Part shown: one piece after another, positions 61,850-64,000 of the stretch
Layout: each line of letters starts with the position of its first letter
Numbering within the stretch: position 1 is the stretch's first letter
Assembly: GCF_030362795.1 (NCBI RefSeq)
Contig: NZ_JAUCBM010000008.1
Span: 1-64,000 of the forward strand
Source: Pseudochrobactrum kiredjianiae
GTDB lineage: Bacteria > Pseudomonadota > Alphaproteobacteria > Rhizobiales > Rhizobiaceae
Direction of reading: 5' to 3'
DNA length: 64,000 nt
Notes under the pieces: model-generated
What the model was told of the DNA's origin: nothing
Databases searched by the model: none
What the model saw: only the letters and a program-made list of their open reading frames with translations
Program-made: the position numbers and the translations under genes

Positions 61850-63325
61850 TCACATCCACGGGTTTTCTATGCGTGGCCAGATTGGCCGCGCAAGTTTGGT
61901 GTAATTCGTAATGCGGGGATTGCTCGGATAAGAACTTGGCGCGTCAACATAAATAATCTCGGCTGCAATGGGTGCAAAGCCTGCATAAAAATGATTGGTG
62001 GACTTGACCACAAGCATGGCCTTTTCCAGTGGATCAATGCCTAAATGAGTGAATATATCTGGCTCAAAGGTCTGCGTTCGGTTGGTGTTGAGAATAATAT
62101 CGATTTCCGTGCCTTGAATACGCACGACTGCGGCGGCACCAAGAGGGACGCGACTAGGGCCAAAACTCTGCCAGGCTTTTTCAGCGACTTTCATAACCGT
62201 AATGCAGGCATCAATAGGTTCACCGCCAAGAGGGCCTGATTTGCCACCAATCCGCAGGTTAATAACCGCCCCTTCGCCTGCGGCATGGCAGAACGTTACT
62301 GCAACCGGATCCCATATTGTAGCAAAACCAACACTATGGATTTTCCGTTCAATCAGATGGCGCAGAATATGGGTTCCGTCACCCGCAACACCACCACCCG
62401 GATTGTCCCACACATCAGCGATAACCACAGGTTTATCCGGGTATATTGCATGAACCGCCAGAGCATGTTGAATGCCCTGATCGGTATTGAGCATTTTCAT
62501 CAGCGTTTGCTCACGCATAGCTATGAGTTCGTGTCCGAGACTTTTTGCGAGCGCATCACCTTGGATAGCATCATTATCGGTAACAACAACAATACGCGTT
62601 CCCATTTCCGGCACATCCGCCGCCATAAAACCATGAATAACGGAAACAGAGAGAATACCGTTTTTTCCGTGCATCGCTTTGATGCGATCGACAAAAGAAC
62701 GCATAGGGTCTTCGCTCGTCGGCAAAACTGTAATCATGCGACAATCGAAAGTGGAAATGACGGGCTTGATATGACCTTTAAGCGTATCAAGTGCCAAGGC
62801 AACAACATGCTCACCGCGTTCATAAAAATCCGTATGCGGAAATTCAAGAAATGCGGCAAGGATATCGAGATTGGCAACGCGCTTTGGCGTGAGATGGCTA
62901 TGCGGATCAAATTCGCTGGCAATTAAAACATCCGGCCCGATAATGCCCCGTATCCGCTCCAGCAGGTCGCCTTCGCAATCATCATAGCCTTGGGCAACCA
63001 TTGCACCATGTAAGCCTAATATCACCGCATCCACCGGCAACGCAGATTTAAGCTGATCCAGAATTTCGTCACGCAGGCCTTCATATGCCTGTCGCTGTAA
63101 CAATCCGCCGGGCTCTGCCCACGTGGCAGTGCCTTCAATGATTGTAAGATCAGGGTCTACGGTTGCAAGTTTTCGGAGTGCTACAATCGGTGCGGAACAT
63201 AGTGTCGGGGTTGCCGGATGCTCACCGGGTGCTGCATAAAAGGCCATCTCAAAAGACGCGCGATCCGTTGGAACCGGAGAGAACGTATTGGTTTCAGTCG
63301 CAAAAGATGCCGTGAAAATGCGCAT
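61850..63325 (-). CDS. M81-family metallopeptidase (MlrC-like)
   Basis: This 491-residue protein belongs to the MlrC/M81 family (named from microcystin degradation, usually of unknown natural substrate). It opens with MRIFTASFATETNTFSPVPTD, a family signature with a metal-binding Glu/Thr region, then has LGLHGAMVAQGYDDCEGD and FDPHSHLTP with likely metal ligands, and ADVWDNPGGGVAGDGTHIL in the C-terminal domain. The start at 63325 has GGAG eight bases upstream; the longer frame reads into the RidA gene. It is convergent with the giant autotransporter (31-base gap) and forms an operon with the RidA-like and ABC permease genes, a common grouping that suggests uptake and hydrolysis of an amide compound. 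Confidence 0.88.
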   Translation of the reverse strand: MRIFTASFATETNTFSPVPTDRASFEMAFYAAPGEHPATPTLCSAPIVALRKLATVDPDLTIIEGTATWAEPGGLLQRQAYEGLRDEILDQLKSALPVDAVILGLHGAMVAQGYDDCEGDLLERIRGIIGPDVLIASEFDPHSHLTPKRVANLDILAAFLEFPHTDFYERGEHVVALALDTLKGHIKPVISTFDCRMITVLPTSEDPMRSFVDRIKAMHGKNGILSVSVIHGFMAADVPEMGTRIVVVTDNDAIQGDALAKSLGHELIAMREQTLMKMLNTDQGIQHALAVHAIYPDKPVVIADVWDNPGGGVAGDGTHILRHLIERKIHSVGFATIWDPVAVTFCHAAGEGAVINLRIGGKSGPLGGEPIDACITVMKVAEKAWQSFGPSRVPLGAAAVVRIQGTEIDIILNTNRTQTFEPDIFTHLGIDPLEKAMLVVKSTNHFYAGFAPIAAEIIYVDAPSSYPSNPRITNYTKLARPIWPRIENPWM

Positions 63326-63338
63326 TCTGATGCTCCGG

Positions 63339-63710
63339 CTATTTCTGAGGGGCGTAAGCGATGGCTTCGATTTCAATTTTAATGTCAATCATCAAGCGCG
63401 ATTCAACGGTAGTACGCGCAGGCGGATCTTTAGGGAAATAGGTCGCGTAAACAGCATTCATACGGCCAAAATCACGCGCGTCTTCAAGCCAGATCGTTGT
63501 TTTGACGACATCTTTCAGAGTGGCTCCGGCAAGCGCCAGCGCCGATTTGATATTTTCCAAAACCTGTCGTGTCTGCGCCTCGATATTGCCCTCGATAATT
63601 TTACCATCTGTCCCTACAGGCACTTGGCCTGAAATATAGATCATATCTCCCGCACGTATTGCTGGAGAGAGCGGCACATGCGAAGTACCAAAGGCTTGTT
63701 TCATCGACAT
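63339..63710 (-). CDS. RidA-family protein
   Basis: This 123-residue protein of the YjgF/YER057c/UK114 (Rid) family is predicted to be a cytosolic trimer. Family marks are YISGQVPVGTDGKII near the N-terminus, QTRQVLENIKSALALAGATL in the middle and PPARTTVESRL containing the conserved Arg (about residue 105) that binds carboxylate substrates. RidA itself hydrolyses reactive enamines from PLP enzymes, while other Rid clades act on unknown amides. It lies 13 bases upstream of the M81 start in the same operon, so a catabolic deamidase-like role is plausible. Confidence 0.9.
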   Translation of the reverse strand: MSMKQAFGTSHVPLSPAIRAGDMIYISGQVPVGTDGKIIEGNIEAQTRQVLENIKSALALAGATLKDVVKTTIWLEDARDFGRMNAVYATYFPKDPPARTTVESRLMIDIKIEIEAIAYAPQK

Positions 63711-63722
63711 AATTATCTCCGG

Positions 63723-64000
63723 TTATTTGACGGCGCCAAGCGCTAGACCCTTAATCAAATAGCGCTGAAGCCAGACAAAAAGAATTGCCACAGGCAGTGT
63801 TGCAACAAGGGTTGCTGCCATCACATAATGCCATTCGACTGTGTAGCGGCCCGCAACAAGTGAAAATACCTGTATGGGCAAGGTATAGCTGTCTTGACTG
63901 CGCAGCATCGTCAGTGCGACGACAAATTCGTTCCACGCATTGATAAATGTAAAAATGGCAGTCACAGCAATTGCAGGCAGGCAAAGTGGCAGAAACACTT
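63723..64000 (-). CDS. sugar-type ABC transporter permease (MalG-like), C-terminal part
   Basis: Only the last 92 or so residues lie inside the window; the gene continues beyond base 64000. The visible part carries NAWNEFVVALTMLRS and a C-terminal helix with QRYLIKGLALGAVKG-like ending, hallmarks of MalG-type permeases for carbohydrates. It is followed by RidA and the M81 peptidase, so the importer probably brings in the substrate of those enzymes. The start and the partner subunits are unseen. Confidence 0.85.
   Translation of the reverse strand, partial: VFLPLCLPAIAVTAIFTFINAWNEFVVALTMLRSQDSYTLPIQVFSLVAGRYTVEWHYVMAATLVATLPVAILFVWLQRYLIKGLALGAVK

Overview
The window looks like chromosomal DNA of an alphaproteobacterium of the order Hyphomicrobiales, probably the Brucellaceae (Brucella/Ochrobactrum/Pseudochrobactrum side). 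The pointers are a rhizobial-type intergenic palindromic repeat at 7449-7547, Tat-exported ABC binding proteins with PotABCD-like transporters, hexuronate and aminoethylphosphonate catabolic islands, and a very large BmaC-like monomeric autotransporter. Base composition is moderate by eye, with clearly AT-rich patches around 36-37 kb, 40.7-41 kb and 50.2-50.5 kb. The genus is inferred, not shown.

Layout. 1-1186: an IS3-family insertion sequence (OrfA/OrfB joined by a -1 slippery site) that cut an acetoacetyl-CoA synthetase gene (remnant 1184-1627). 1.75-7.5 kb: an amino-sugar operon (nagB, nagA, a binding protein without its own permease, a Gfo/Idh oxidoreductase) divergent from a ROK repressor, with a perfect 22-bp palindrome between them. 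7.6-19.4 kb: a hexuronate island. A complete PotABCD-like ABC importer, uxuB and uxaC lie on the minus strand; a GntR regulator, uxuA, uxaA and kdgK lie on the plus strand. Two promoters share a 19-bp motif. 19.4-30.6 kb: a phosphonate island with a LysR regulator, phnW, phnA, phnY, a PbfA-like lyase and an AepXVW-like 2-aminoethylphosphonate importer. 30.7-34.1 kb: a DeoR regulator and an FAD/GcvT-type demethylating dehydrogenase that share a TGTTGCATT motif.

34.2-40.7 kb: a compact minus-strand cluster of SapC-like protein, GNAT, acyl carrier protein, cytochrome P450, SDR, a two-winged-helix regulator and a fatty acyl-AMP ligase. It reads like a small lipid or natural-product pathway and is the best candidate here for an undescribed system. 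41-44.2 kb: a 1083-residue autotransporter divergent from that cluster. 44.4-50.2 kb: a phytase-like secreted esterase, a secreted alkaline phosphatase behind a good Pho box, and a Tat-exported CPFC protein with an FtsX/LolD-type ABC pair whose permease carries a His-rich loop (probably metal-related). 50.4-61.8 kb: a 3807-residue autotransporter with about 21 passenger-strand repeats, three super-modules, a block resembling the smaller autotransporter and two pairs of equally spaced cysteines. 61.85-64 kb: an M81 (MlrC-like) peptidase, a RidA-family protein and the end of a sugar-type ABC permease that runs off the window.

Together the genes describe a heterotroph that uses amino sugars, uronic acids and phosphonates and scavenges phosphate at the cell surface. 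It also carries large surface adhesin-type proteins and a possible acyl-derived small-molecule pathway. No tRNA, rRNA or CRISPR array was seen, and no gap between genes exceeds 300 bases.
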